The notes beneath the pieces are model-generated. The model saw only the letters and a list, made by a program, of their open reading frames with translations. It did not search any database and was not told the DNA's origin. A stretch of 64,000 nucleotides of DNA, from NCBI GenBank assembly GCA_965200045.1, contig OZ241330.1:2480001-2544000 (forward strand), given 5' to 3'. Of this stretch, positions 37,101-46,194 are shown piece by piece. Positions within the stretch are counted from its first letter, which is position 1. The number at the start of each line of letters is the position of its first letter. Both the position numbers and the translations under genes were made by a program. Source of the stretch: Bin25 sp026709415. GTDB lineage: Bacteria > Bacteroidota > Bacteroidia > Flavobacteriales > Flavobacteriaceae.

Positions 37101-38617
37101 ATTTGGCACAATTGATCTTCGATTTAAAAAATGCCAATCGAGAAGCGAGAATCAATGTCAAATTAGTTTCTGAAGTTGGTGTTGGCACCGTTGCTGCGGG
37201 TGTGGCTAAAGCTAAAGCCGATGTCATTTTAATCGCTGGTTATGATGGCGGCACTGGGGCCTCGCCCCTAACTTCGATTAAACACGCCGGACTCCCTTGG
37301 GAACTAGGCATTGCGGAAGTACAACAAACTTTGGTTATGAACGATTTGCGTTCTAGAGTCGTTATTGAATGTGATGGACAGTTAAAAACTGGGAGAGATG
37401 TGGCCGTCGCCGCTTTGCTTGGGGCTGAGGAATTTGGATTTTCAACCGCACCATTGATTGCTTCGGGATGCATCATGATGCGGGCATGCCATCTCAATAC
37501 TTGTCCCGTTGGTGTGGCTACACAAGATCCGGAGCTGCGTAAAAATTTCCAAGGGACTCCGGAGCACGTGGTCAACTACTTCCATTTTGTCGCTGAAGAA
37601 CTTCGCATGATTATGGCTCAGCTTGGTTTTAGAACGATTGAAGAAATGGTAGGTCAATCTCAAAAATTGAATATGCGGAAAGCTATTTCACACTACAAAG
37701 CGCGTGGTTTGGATTTTTCCAAAATACTCTTTAAACCTCAAACACCGGATCATGTGAATGTATATAATACCACTTCTCAAGACCATGAACTAGAAAATGT
37801 ATTGGATTTAAAACTTCTAGACGTTTTAAATCCGGCTATCAAAAATAATTTACCATTTGAGCTAGAGCATAAAATCCAAAATACCGATCGTGCCGTAGGA
37901 GCCATTCTGAGCCATGAAATTTCAAAGCAATATGGGGCTAAAGGACTTAACGAGAATCAAATTCAAATCACTTTTAATGGTTCGGCTGGACAAAGCTTTG
38001 GGGCTTTTGCAGCCAAAGGCTTGTATTTCAAATTAGTGGGTAATGCCAATGATTACTTCGGTAAAGGCCTTTCAGGGGCGACTTTAATCGCCCAAGTTCC
38101 TTCTAAAGCCACCTTCGTTCAAAGTGAAAATATCATCATCGGGAATGTGGCCCTTTATGGTGCTACCAATGGTTATGCCTTTATCAATGGGGTTGCCGGA
38201 GAGCGGTTTTGTGTTAGAAACTCTGGGGCCCATGCCGTTGTAGAAGGGGTTGGAGATCATGGTTGTGAATATATGACGGGTGGTATTGCCGTGATACTAG
38301 GAAAATATGGAAGAAACTTTGCGGCCGGCATGAGTGGCGGCATCGCCTATATCTATGATGAAAACCGCCATTTCAACACACGTAATTTCAATCTTGAAAT
38401 GGTGGAATTAGAAAAATTAAATAGTGCGGACTACGAAAATCTTCATGAATTGATTTCAAATCATGTTCTATACACTAACAGCCATTTAGGGCAAAGGATT
38501 ATAGAAAATTGGAAAGATTCAAAAGATCGATTTATAAAAGTGATGCCGACAGATTACAAAAAAGCATTAGAACTGATGACACAAGAAATTAAAACAGAGG
38601 AAACAATTCCGGTATAG
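34106..38617 (+). CDS. gltB: glutamate synthase large subunit
   Basis: This 1503-residue enzyme makes glutamate from glutamine and 2-oxoglutarate. Cys18 in EHDNCGAGF is the glutaminase nucleophile exposed after propeptide removal. The amidotransferase domain (to about 430) keeps RFSTNTFPSWELAHPFR and HNGEINT. The central domain follows, then the FMN/synthase domain with GEGGEDP, GAKPGEGGQLPGKK and VSEVGVGTVAAGVAKAKAD. The 3Fe-4S cysteines are in CIMMRACHLNTC. The C-terminal GXGXG beta-helix (GLSGATLIAQ, MTGGIAVILG) completes it. gltD follows after 2 bases. No truncation is seen. Confidence 0.97.
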   Translation: MLVEKQGLYDSFFEHDNCGAGFICSLRGKRTNDIIHKAFDILVKLEHRGAKSADGKTGDGAGLLIEIPHQFFKERCSFNLPDFQDYAVGMVFLPTKEYQRNYCIEILQQEIQRQGLRLLGWRKVPVNRKFLGEIASQTEPNIQQVFIGKSQKELTQHQFNIKLYIARKIAENKISKSKLSQKNYFYLPSLSPRTIIYKGLLRAQDISNYYTELSNEQLVTRFSLVHQRFSTNTFPSWELAHPFRYMCHNGEINTFRGNYLRMFYRQEKMADGLFGDQMDDIFPIIPPGKSDSASMDMAIELLLATGRTLPEVMMMLVPEAWEKHNDMPNYKKAFYHYNSCIMEPWDGPASIPFTDGNYIGAILDRNGLRPSRYTVTKDGYVVMSSETGVLEIAPENVAFHGRLEPGKMFLVNMDQGRIVDDHEIKKEVCTQRNYTQWLDENLLPLKKVPYLADLQIEEKEPFATRLRIFGYTHEDIKTIITPMAVDGKEAIGSMGSDTPLAVLSNRPQLLYNYFKQLFAQVTNPPLDGIREEIVTDISLSIGNNYNLFDIDAKHAKKLHIKNPIISNKDLFKIKHINHPDFKAVTIPALYNLTHGLNGLEHGLSEMLIQIEKAIDQGANIIVISDRSVDEQMAPIPMLLACSHIHHSFQRLKRRSDFGIILETAEPREPHHFSCLFGYGASAINPYLVNEIIIHKIQEGAIELSVPEAINNFNTAIGKGIVKIMNKIGISTLHSYRGAQIFEALGLSQSFVDTYFSQTPTRIEGVGLYEIEKEIYHKHHKAYTYEKKFGIPLEIGGEYRWRRDGEDHSVNPKTVAQLQIAVRRNQWDNYNNFSNLINQQNQRLMTLRGLMTFTSYDPIPIEQVESWTQIVKRFKTGAMSLGSLSREAHENLAIAMNRIGGKSNSGEGGEDPVRFTKDENGDWRNSAIKQVASGRFGVTSHYLSSAREIQIKMAQGAKPGEGGQLPGKKVDPYIASVRNSTPYVGLISPPPHHDIYSIEDLAQLIFDLKNANREARINVKLVSEVGVGTVAAGVAKAKADVILIAGYDGGTGASPLTSIKHAGLPWELGIAEVQQTLVMNDLRSRVVIECDGQLKTGRDVAVAALLGAEEFGFSTAPLIASGCIMMRACHLNTCPVGVATQDPELRKNFQGTPEHVVNYFHFVAEELRMIMAQLGFRTIEEMVGQSQKLNMRKAISHYKARGLDFSKILFKPQTPDHVNVYNTTSQDHELENVLDLKLLDVLNPAIKNNLPFELEHKIQNTDRAVGAILSHEISKQYGAKGLNENQIQITFNGSAGQSFGAFAAKGLYFKLVGNANDYFGKGLSGATLIAQVPSKATFVQSENIIIGNVALYGATNGYAFINGVAGERFCVRNSGAHAVVEGVGDHGCEYMTGGIAVILGKYGRNFAAGMSGGIAYIYDENRHFNTRNFNLEMVELEKLNSADYENLHELISNHVLYTNSHLGQRIIENWKDSKDRFIKVMPTDYKKALELMTQEIKTEETIPV

Positions 38618-38619
38618 GC

Positions 38620-40092
38620 ATGGGCAAACTAAGAGGCTTTAAAGAATACCATCGGACTGATGAATCCGCTATCAATCCCAGAAGAAGAACTGGAAATTTT
38701 AAAGAATTTACCAAACATCCTGGTGATCAAAAATTGAGAGAAGAAGGGGCTCGGTGTATGGATTGTGGGATTCCCTTTTGTCATGGTGGATGTCCCTTGG
38801 GTAATTTAATTCCTGATTTTAATGATGCCGTCTACAGAAATGATTGGCAACGCGCGCTAACCGTGTTGCATTCCACAAACAACTTTCCTGAATTTACAGG
38901 TCGATTATGTCCAGCCCCTTGTGAAGAATCTTGTGTATTGGGGATTATAGAACCGCCCGTTTCAATTGAAATGATTGAAAAGTATATAGCTGAGAGGGGA
39001 TTTAAAGAAGGTTGGATTAAACCAGATCCGCCCACGGAAAGAACTGGAAAAAAAATCGCCATTATCGGTTCAGGACCCGCTGGATTAGCCGCCGCACAAC
39101 AATTAAATTTTGCTGGCCACCACGTGACTGTTTATGAAAAGGACAATAAAATCGGTGGTCTTTTGAGATATGGCATCCCCGATTTTAAAATGGAAAAAAC
39201 CGTTATTGACCGTCGATTAGAAATTCTCATGGCTGAAGGGGTTCAATTTAAGTGTAATCAGCACATTGGGGTTTCGGTGGCCATTGAAGAGCTTTTAAGT
39301 AAACATGATGCCATTTTATTGGCTATAGGGGCAGGCATTAAGCGACAACTACCCATTGCTGGTCATCAATTAGAAGGCGTGATTCAAGCCATGGAATTTT
39401 TACCTCACAATAATCAGGTGGTTGACCAGCAAACTGAATTAAATGCTAAATACAATGCCATTGACCGGCATGTTATTGTTATTGGTGGAGGGGATACGGG
39501 ATCCGATTGTATTGGAACAGCCAACCGACAAAAAGCAAAATCGGTCACCAATTTTGAAATCATGCCCAAACCCTCCATGCATCGTACTGAAGAAAATCCT
39601 TGGCCTTATTGGCCTTTCACTTTGTCCACTAGTTCATCGCATAAAGAAGGGGTTGATCGCAATTGGAGCATCATGACAAAAGAATTTATTGGCGATCATC
39701 ACAATCATGTTCAACAACTCAAAACTGTGGAAGTCACATGGGAAAAAGATGAATATGGTATCCATAAATTGGTTGAAAAACCAAATTCAGAAAAATTATG
39801 GCCATGCGATATGGCTTTGCTTGCTCTAGGCTTTACTGGCCCGGAACCGACCCTCGCCGAGCAGTTGAATTTACCATTAGACCATCGGGGTAATTTTCAA
39901 ACTTCAAATTTTCAAACCCAGAACCCCAAAATATTTGCCGCAGGAGATGCGCGTCGTGGACAGTCATTAATTGTCTGGGCGATTTCTGAAGGAAGAGACG
40001 CTGCCCATTATATGGATCGTTATTTGATGAATAGCACGACTCTTCCATTAAAAAATCTTTACGGCGATATATTAACTCCAAAAGCTGGATGA
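38620..40092 (+). CDS. gltD: glutamate synthase small subunit
   Basis: This 490-residue partner of GltB passes electrons from NADPH through FAD. Two cysteine clusters are near the N-terminus (CMDCGIPFCHGGCPLGN and CPAPCEESCVLG) for the 4Fe-4S centres. The FAD motif IIGSGPAGLAAAQQL is near 148-162 and the NADPH motif VIVIGGGDTGSDC near 288-300. The C-terminus has LALGFTGPE and FAAGDARRGQSLIVWAI. Spacing of 2 bases from gltB shows one operon. Confidence 0.97.
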   Translation: MGKLRGFKEYHRTDESAINPRRRTGNFKEFTKHPGDQKLREEGARCMDCGIPFCHGGCPLGNLIPDFNDAVYRNDWQRALTVLHSTNNFPEFTGRLCPAPCEESCVLGIIEPPVSIEMIEKYIAERGFKEGWIKPDPPTERTGKKIAIIGSGPAGLAAAQQLNFAGHHVTVYEKDNKIGGLLRYGIPDFKMEKTVIDRRLEILMAEGVQFKCNQHIGVSVAIEELLSKHDAILLAIGAGIKRQLPIAGHQLEGVIQAMEFLPHNNQVVDQQTELNAKYNAIDRHVIVIGGGDTGSDCIGTANRQKAKSVTNFEIMPKPSMHRTEENPWPYWPFTLSTSSSHKEGVDRNWSIMTKEFIGDHHNHVQQLKTVEVTWEKDEYGIHKLVEKPNSEKLWPCDMALLALGFTGPEPTLAEQLNLPLDHRGNFQTSNFQTQNPKIFAAGDARRGQSLIVWAISEGRDAAHYMDRYLMNSTTLPLKNLYGDILTPKAG

Positions 40093-40144
40093 TCGTCTCA
40101 TCGGTTTATCTGCAAAAATATCTTGATTCTCATGAGTATTTGAA

Positions 40145-41029
40145 ATGAAAATAGCCGTCTTTACCGGATTTTATTCTTCAGGTAATCTCAACATCATTCG
40201 TGAAATCCATCATTATTTAACTCAAAAGGGGCATGAAGTCTGGCTGATTAAAAATTTAGAAAACCCATTAGATAAAGATTCGAAATCTTTCAATTTTTAT
40301 GATCCTCAACCTTTTTTAGACTCTGATTTTGATTTTTTATTAACCATTGGGGGAGATGGTAATTTATTGGATTCGGTCACTATTGTTGGTGATTCCAAAG
40401 TGCCAGTATTGGGAATCAATACAGGACGGTTAGGGTTTTTGACTTCCATAGGTAAAGAAAATTATCATAACGGGTTGGATGATTTATTAGAAAAGAAATA
40501 TTCGATTATCGAAAGAACGGCTTTGAAAGTTGATATCGACGATTCAAAACATTCCAAAATTCAAAACCTCAACTTTGCTCTTAATGAAGTTTGTGTCACG
40601 CGAAAAAATAAACTCAGTTTACTTCAAATCGAAGCTAAAATCAACCAAGAAAAATTAACCACCTATTGGGGAGATGGATTGATTATCAGTACGCCCACTG
40701 GTTCCACAGCTTATTCTTTGAGTGTTGATGGTCCCATTGTAAGTCCTGATAATTCATGTTGGGTTTTAAATCCGATTGCTCCTCATAACATCAGTGTCCG
40801 ACCGTTGATTGTTCCCGATTCTAACGAGATTGAGCTACTAGTGACTGGAAGGGGGAAAAATCATTTACTATCCTTGGACTCTAGAACGATTTCACTTGAA
40901 TATGGAAATCGAATTTTAATACAAAAAGCCCCGTTTCCTATCCATACGATCCAGCTAAATGGAGATAGTTATTTCAGTACGTTACGAAAAAAGCTCCATT
41001 GGGGAATCGATACTAGAAATCATGAATAA
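40145..41029 (+). CDS. nadK: NAD kinase
   Basis: This 294-residue kinase makes NADP from NAD. It has the GGDGNLLDSV motif (TIGGDGNLL near 67-75), NTGRLGFLTSI, ALNEVCVTRKNK, and WGDGLIISTPTGSTAYSLS with the NAD-binding loop. It follows gltD after 52 bases and precedes the DUF6089-like gene by 6 bases. nadK, DUF6089, uppS, bamA, ompH is the customary Bacteroidota order; the CBS-domain gene often found next to nadK is absent here. Confidence 0.95.
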   Translation: MKIAVFTGFYSSGNLNIIREIHHYLTQKGHEVWLIKNLENPLDKDSKSFNFYDPQPFLDSDFDFLLTIGGDGNLLDSVTIVGDSKVPVLGINTGRLGFLTSIGKENYHNGLDDLLEKKYSIIERTALKVDIDDSKHSKIQNLNFALNEVCVTRKNKLSLLQIEAKINQEKLTTYWGDGLIISTPTGSTAYSLSVDGPIVSPDNSCWVLNPIAPHNISVRPLIVPDSNEIELLVTGRGKNHLLSLDSRTISLEYGNRILIQKAPFPIHTIQLNGDSYFSTLRKKLHWGIDTRNHE

Positions 41030-41035
41030 TCATCA

Positions 41036-41875
41036 GTGTACTTAGCAAGTCATATTCAGCAAAAAGCCCCTTGTTTAAAGATTTTCTTGATTTTGGGAAT
41101 CCTTATGATCGGAAATATCCAAAGGACCACTTCACAAGTTTATGAAGTAGGTTTTTTTGGGGGAGGGCATGGTTTATACCTTACAGAACAATACCATCAA
41201 TTAAAATTCGACTATGATGGCGAGGATGACGAAACGATGGGGAATAAGAATACGATTAGTAGTAAACGTGTTTTTGGGCTTTTACTCCGTCGTAATTCGA
41301 ATAACTCTTTTTCACTGAGAGCTTCACTTAGTTGTTTTGAATTACAAAATCCTCCATCTTATAAAGAATTCAAATTGCCGAGCAACCGTTCTGGAGTCAA
41401 AGAAGGAGAATTCAAGGATCCAGACCCTAGTATTGAACTCAATGTAGGAATAGAGTATTGGCTTATACCTCGGCGCTTACTTGATTGGCATATTCCACAA
41501 CCTCGCCCCTATATATTCGTTGGTGGGGGTCTTCTCATGAAAAGTCCTAGTTCATATGAACTAGATGACATGCCCAAACCAGAAGATGGAGATGAAGAAG
41601 GGAAGTGGAAATTAAAAACACTACCTATTTTGTCTAGTGGGGTTGGTGTTTCGATTAATGCGACCGATTGGCTAACTTTTGGTGTCGAATTTGGAGCTAG
41701 ATTTACTTTTGAAAAATTCTACAATTTCAAAAAACCCACAGACAATGGAGAAGAAGAAAGTATGGCAAATGGAGAGGAAGAAAAAATGATGAGTGGGTAT
41801 ACAGGAAATAATTGGTATTATGTTTTTGGGATTTCTGCAACCATTTCATTAAAAAAATTTCCTTTAGTTTGGTGA
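41036..41875 (+). CDS. DUF6089 (PorG-like) outer-membrane beta-barrel protein
   Basis: This 279-residue protein begins at GTG 41036 and has a signal-peptide-like hydrophobic stretch (CLKIFLILGILMIG). A barrel-type sequence follows, opening with YEVGFFGGGHG and ending FGISATISLKKFPLVW. Position between nadK and uppS is where Bacteroidota carry DUF6089/PorG, linked to type IX secretion in some species. The match is divergent: acidic low-complexity inserts (GEDDETMG, EDGDEEG, GEEESMANGEEE) lengthen the loops. Assignment rests mainly on gene order and barrel features, so the PorG role is an inference. Confidence 0.6.
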   Translation: MYLASHIQQKAPCLKIFLILGILMIGNIQRTTSQVYEVGFFGGGHGLYLTEQYHQLKFDYDGEDDETMGNKNTISSKRVFGLLLRRNSNNSFSLRASLSCFELQNPPSYKEFKLPSNRSGVKEGEFKDPDPSIELNVGIEYWLIPRRLLDWHIPQPRPYIFVGGGLLMKSPSSYELDDMPKPEDGDEEGKWKLKTLPILSSGVGVSINATDWLTFGVEFGARFTFEKFYNFKKPTDNGEEESMANGEEEKMMSGYTGNNWYYVFGISATISLKKFPLVW

Positions 41876-41951
41876 AAGATGAATAATAGGCATGGCTTTT
41901 TTCACAATCTATATTCGTTTTCTCACACCATCCATCAGGCCATTAAAAACC

Positions 41952-41972
41952 AACGAGTTTAAATAACTCGTT
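41952..41972 (+). terminator. candidate terminator after the DUF6089-like gene
   Basis: AACGAGTT (41952-41959), TAAAT, AACTCGTT (41965-41972) is a perfect 8-bp inverted repeat preceded by an A-rich stretch and followed by TTGATAT. The T-run is short. It would separate the nadK group from uppS-bamA. Confidence 0.4.
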
Positions 41973-42009
41973 TGATATATGTGCCAAAACCTTTTCATGC
42001 AGATCTAGA

Positions 42010-42049
42010 TGTTTCATCAACATTTTGTTGTGCTAATTCTGATGAAACA
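42010..42049. repeat. 10-bp perfect inverted repeat in the gap before uppS
   Basis: TGTTTCATCA (42010-42019) and TGATGAAACA (42040-42049) are exact reverse complements, 20 bases apart. The 420-base gap 41876-42296 holds no supportable gene. The repeat could be a leader structure or a protein-binding site. Confidence 0.4.
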
Positions 42050-42296
42050 GATTCTAATCAACGGAATCGATTATCCATCGGCTAAACAAAAAATTCAACA
42101 CAAATCTAAAAATCGATACTTCATTTTTTTACCTGTATCGAGATTATACTTTTCAAATATGCTTTTAGGTTGTTTAACTTTGGACCCAAATTATGGTTAT
42201 AAAATTATAATTGAAAAGTTGATTTTATTTGATTTTCTGTAGATTTAGTTCCGTGTTCTGTCAAACACCATTTGTTGTCCGTCAATCATCGATACC

Positions 42297-43037
42297 ATGC
42301 CGTTAACCGAACTTCCTAGGCATGTGGCCATTATCATGGATGGTAATGGTCGCTGGGCTGAAAAAATAGGAAAACCCCGAACCTACGGCCATCATAAAGG
42401 CGTCGATCGCGCCGTTGAAATCGTACAAGAAGCTTCAGATCTCGGAATCGATTATTTGACTCTGTTTGCCTTTTCAAAAGATAATTGGAAGCGACCTGAA
42501 AATGAAATATCCATCATCATGAATTTGATGGTTGATTCTCTAAAAACTGAATTTCAGCGTATTGTAGATAGTCAAGTTAAAATCAATGTTATCGGAAATC
42601 TCAATGATTTATCTGAAGAAATACAAAACGCTCTAGAAGATATCACCCAAAGCACAGCCAATCACAAAGGCCTCCAATTGACCTTAGCGATCAGTTATGA
42701 ATCAAGAGAAGAAATCACTAAAGCTACTAGATTAATTATCCAAAAAGTACTCGATGGAGTCCATAAAATGGAAGATATCAATCAAGATATTATCAACCAA
42801 AATCTTTATACGGCTTCTCTACCATATGTTGATTTTTTAATTCGTACAAGTGGTGAACATCGATTGAGTAATTTTTTACTTTGGCAATCCGGATATGCCG
42901 AATTACTTTTTGATGATAAATTATGGCCCGATTTTAGCAAGCAAGATTTTCATAAGGCTCTGAATGAATACAATAGTAGAGAGAGAAGATATGGAAAAAC
43001 CAGTCATCAAATCAAACAAAAGGTTTTTGCGGTTTAA
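42297..43037 (+). CDS. uppS: isoprenyl transferase (undecaprenyl diphosphate synthase)
   Basis: This 246-residue cis-prenyltransferase makes the C55 carrier lipid for wall and LPS synthesis. The catalytic Asp is at 15 in HVAIIMDGNGRWA. KPRTYGHHKGV, LFAFSKDNWKRP and LIRTSGEHRLSNFLLWQ follow in order. Length is normal. The bamA start lies inside its last 16 codons, so the two are translationally linked. Confidence 0.95.
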   Translation: MPLTELPRHVAIIMDGNGRWAEKIGKPRTYGHHKGVDRAVEIVQEASDLGIDYLTLFAFSKDNWKRPENEISIIMNLMVDSLKTEFQRIVDSQVKINVIGNLNDLSEEIQNALEDITQSTANHKGLQLTLAISYESREEITKATRLIIQKVLDGVHKMEDINQDIINQNLYTASLPYVDFLIRTSGEHRLSNFLLWQSGYAELLFDDKLWPDFSKQDFHKALNEYNSRERRYGKTSHQIKQKVFAV

Positions 43038-45555
43038 TACATCCAAACTTTTACTAGTCATCATTTTTATCCCTTGGTTGACCTTTGGCCAAACAGCGGA
43101 CTATGTCTCAGGAAGAACCTATACAATTGATAGTATCAGCGTTGAAGGATTAAAAACATTTAATCATCAAACCCTAATTTCTTATACTGGTCTTTTTGTT
43201 GGTCAACAAATTAAAGTACCTGGAGAAGTGATTTCATCGGTCATTAATAAACTATGGAATCTAGATTTATTTAGTAACATCAATATCTATGCGACTCGAG
43301 TCAGTGGAAATAACATTTCTCTTGAAATTGAAGTTGATGAACTACCTACTTTATCAAAAGTTAGTTTTAGAGGCATCAAAAAGGGAAAACAAGAATCGTT
43401 GATTGAAGAAACTGAATTGACCGCTGGAAAAAAGCTATCTGAAAGCTTTTTAACCAATACCAGAAACTACATTATAGAAAACTATAAGGAAAATGGTTTT
43501 CTCAAGGCCAAAGTCACTCTCAATACGCGTCCTGATAGTCTTAATATCAATCAGTCCGAATTATTAGTTTTTATTGATCCGGGAGATCGTGTCAAAATTT
43601 CAGATATCAATTTTGAAAATAATGAAGTGTTTAGGGGCCCTTATCTCAGAAAAAGGCTCAAAAACACGAAAAAGAAAAATAGATTGAGATTTTGGAAAAA
43701 ATCCAAGTTTATTGAAGACGATTATCAAGCAGATTTGATTTCTTTGGTTGAACACTTGAAAGAAAAAGGCTATCGAGATGCAAGAGTTCTTTCTGATACC
43801 ATCATTTCTGAAAGTGATAGATTTCTGACCATTAACATTGAAATCGAAGAAGGAAATCAATACTATTTTGGAGATATCGATTTTGTAGGAAATACAGTTT
43901 ACAGCGATTATTTCTTAAAACAAAAAACCGGCATTCAAAAAGGCGATGTATACAATAGCCGTTTACTTAAAAAACGTATTTCAGAGGTTGGCAATCCAGA
44001 TGCTGATAATGTAGAAAATCTTTATAAAAACAATGGATATCTTTTTTCAAATATCAATTTAGTCGAAGTCAGTGCCGAACGAGACACCATTGATTTTGAA
44101 GTGAGAATCAGTGAGGGTAAACTAGCTCAATTCAACAAAATTTCTGTTACTGGTAATGATCGCACCAATGACCATGTCATTTATCGTGAAATAAGAACAA
44201 GACCAGGGCAAATCTATAGTCAAGATCAATTGGTCCGGTCCATTCGAGAACTGGGACAATTGGGATATTTTGACGCTGAAAAAATAAATCCCAATTTTGA
44301 TAACGCGGATCCAAATGCTGGTACGGTTGATATTTCTTTTCCTTTAACAGAGACTGGTGCTAGCCAAATTCAACTTCAAGGCGGATATGGTGGCGGTGGA
44401 TTTATAGGGACCTTGGGCTTATCTTTTAACAACTTTTCGATGCGTCACATTTTTAATCGAGAAGAATACAAACCTCTTCCAATGGGAGACGGTCAAAATT
44501 TGAGTTTGCGTTTGCAATCTAGTCAGTTTTATAATACGTATAGTTTTAGTTTTTCTGAACCGTGGCTTGGGGGGCGTCAACCGGTGAACTTTTCGACTTC
44601 TTTTTCTCACACCATTCAATATCGATATGACTATTTTACCGGTCGAGCCGATAAGAGTCAATCTTTTCAAATCAGCGGAGCATCCATTGGACTAGCTAGA
44701 AGATTACAAGTTCCTGATGATTATTTCCAATTATCTCAAAGCCTAGCTTACCAATACTATAATTTCAATAATTATTTTACAGGACTATTCACTTTTGGAA
44801 ATGGTGTTGCCAATAATTTTGCTTACGAAATAGCCCTTTCAAGAAATAATACCTTTACCAATCCCATATTTCCAGTAGGGGGTTCAACCTTTGCCATTCG
44901 TGCGAAATTAACCCCACCCTATTCTTTGTTTTCCAATGTCGATTATGCTGATTTAGAAAATCAACCTCAATATCAAGATGACAATGGAAATCCCGATCGT
45001 GAATCAATTGATCAAGAACGATTTCGGTGGCTTGAATTTTATAAAATAAAATTCAATGGAACTTGGTATACTCCTTTGATCGATAAATTTGTTTTAAAAG
45101 CTCAAGCAGATTTTGGATTTATTGGGGCTTATGATAATGATCGCGGTCTGATACCTTTTGAACGTTTTTATTTGGGGGGTGATGGCATGCAAAATTATGC
45201 TTTGGACGGCCGTGAGAATATTGCCCTCAGAGGTTATGACAATCAATCTTTATCTTCTAGAGATGGCTCCATTATTTATAATAAATTCACTTTAGAAGTG
45301 CGATATCCCATTTCACTTAAACCCGCTGCTTCAATATTCGCTTTGACCTTTTTAGAATCTGGAAATGGTTATGATAGCTTTAAAGATTTTAATCCTTTTA
45401 ATTCAAAACGCTCTGCGGGAGGTGGTGTTAGAATATTCATGCCTGCCTTTGGGCTACTCGGCATTGATTTTGGTTATGGTTTTGATAATCCCAATTTTCC
45501 AACTGGGGAAGCCAGTGGGTGGGAAACTCATTTCATTATTGGACAACAATTTTGA
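42991..45555 (+). CDS. bamA: outer-membrane protein assembly factor BamA
   Basis: This Omp85 protein of 854 residues is counted from ATG 42991, which gives a clean signal peptide (FNTSKLLLVIIFIPWLTFGQ); an in-frame ATG at 42964 adds nine residues. Five POTRA domains cover about residues 45-430, with the repeated YxxxGY and IxxGxxY patterns (ENGFLKAKV, EKGYRDARV, NNGYLFSNI). The barrel has GGYGGGGFIGTLGLSFNNFS and a conserved RGYDNQSLS loop. It inserts barrel proteins into the outer membrane. The start overlaps uppS by 47 bases (74 with the earlier ATG). ompH follows 123 bases downstream. Confidence 0.95.
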   Translation: MEKPVIKSNKRFLRFNTSKLLLVIIFIPWLTFGQTADYVSGRTYTIDSISVEGLKTFNHQTLISYTGLFVGQQIKVPGEVISSVINKLWNLDLFSNINIYATRVSGNNISLEIEVDELPTLSKVSFRGIKKGKQESLIEETELTAGKKLSESFLTNTRNYIIENYKENGFLKAKVTLNTRPDSLNINQSELLVFIDPGDRVKISDINFENNEVFRGPYLRKRLKNTKKKNRLRFWKKSKFIEDDYQADLISLVEHLKEKGYRDARVLSDTIISESDRFLTINIEIEEGNQYYFGDIDFVGNTVYSDYFLKQKTGIQKGDVYNSRLLKKRISEVGNPDADNVENLYKNNGYLFSNINLVEVSAERDTIDFEVRISEGKLAQFNKISVTGNDRTNDHVIYREIRTRPGQIYSQDQLVRSIRELGQLGYFDAEKINPNFDNADPNAGTVDISFPLTETGASQIQLQGGYGGGGFIGTLGLSFNNFSMRHIFNREEYKPLPMGDGQNLSLRLQSSQFYNTYSFSFSEPWLGGRQPVNFSTSFSHTIQYRYDYFTGRADKSQSFQISGASIGLARRLQVPDDYFQLSQSLAYQYYNFNNYFTGLFTFGNGVANNFAYEIALSRNNTFTNPIFPVGGSTFAIRAKLTPPYSLFSNVDYADLENQPQYQDDNGNPDRESIDQERFRWLEFYKIKFNGTWYTPLIDKFVLKAQADFGFIGAYDNDRGLIPFERFYLGGDGMQNYALDGRENIALRGYDNQSLSSRDGSIIYNKFTLEVRYPISLKPAASIFALTFLESGNGYDSFKDFNPFNSKRSAGGGVRIFMPAFGLLGIDFGYGFDNPNFPTGEASGWETHFIIGQQF

Positions 45556-45678
45556 TTTTTATTTCCTCCACTAATACAAGCTTATAAGTCTATTAAACAG
45601 TCAATTTAATTTACGATATTTGTAGGCCTAAAAAAATTTTAAACAATTAAAGTATTCTTTAAATTAATTCAGATAACA

Positions 45679-46194
45679 ATGATAAAATCGACAACATACA
45701 CTTTATTATTAGGTTTTCTTTTTGTATTGGTATCTTCATTTTCTGCTCAAGCTCAACATAACATTGCTCATATCAACACTCAACAATTGTTGAGTGAAAT
45801 GCCTGAGGTCATTGCAGTCAATAAAGAGCTTGAAAACCTTGAAAATCAGTATTCGACTGAACTAGATTCTTCGGTCAAAGAATACCAAACCAAGGCTCAA
45901 AATTATGCGGCTGAGGCTGAAAACCAATCTGACTTAATCAATCAACAGAGATCACGAGAATTAGAAAGCATGCAACAGAACATTGCAGAATTTCGTCAAA
46001 CAGCTTCTTTAGAACTACAAAAAAAACAAGGAGAACTAATGAATCCACTGATTGAAAAAGCTCGTGCTGCCATCGAAGCGGTTGCTTTAGCTCAAGGATT
46101 TGACTATGTACTTGATTCGTCTCCAGGGGGAAGCGTCATCGTAGCTAAGGGTAAAGATCTGACGGCTGATGTTAAGCGAGAATTAGGATTTTAA
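45679..46194 (+). CDS. OmpH/Skp family periplasmic chaperone
   Basis: This 171-residue protein has a signal peptide (LLLGFLFVLVSSFSAQA) and the Skp/OmpH layout: a strand HNIAHINTQQLLSEMP, two long helices rich in Q and E (about 45-125) forming a tentacle, and a returning segment ALAQGFDYVLDSSPGGSVIVA. It carries unfolded outer-membrane proteins to BamA. Bacteroidota usually have two copies followed by murI; only one is present here and the next gene is a leftward sulfatase, so the cluster may have been cut by the insertion downstream. Confidence 0.9.
   Translation: MIKSTTYTLLLGFLFVLVSSFSAQAQHNIAHINTQQLLSEMPEVIAVNKELENLENQYSTELDSSVKEYQTKAQNYAAEAENQSDLINQQRSRELESMQQNIAEFRQTASLELQKKQGELMNPLIEKARAAIEAVALAQGFDYVLDSSPGGSVIVAKGKDLTADVKRELGF

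Noticed and set aside
37240..37575. 111-codon open frame on the minus strand
   Set aside because: Shadow of gltB, antisense to the 3Fe-4S region; composition is not protein-like.
39115..39135. CACGTG core as a parS site near parAB
   Set aside because: The flanks do not form the TGTTTCACGTGAAACA-type palindrome and the site is inside gltD coding sequence.
42009..42242. 77-codon frame before uppS
   Set aside because: Overlaps the inverted repeat, starts without context and shows no family pattern.
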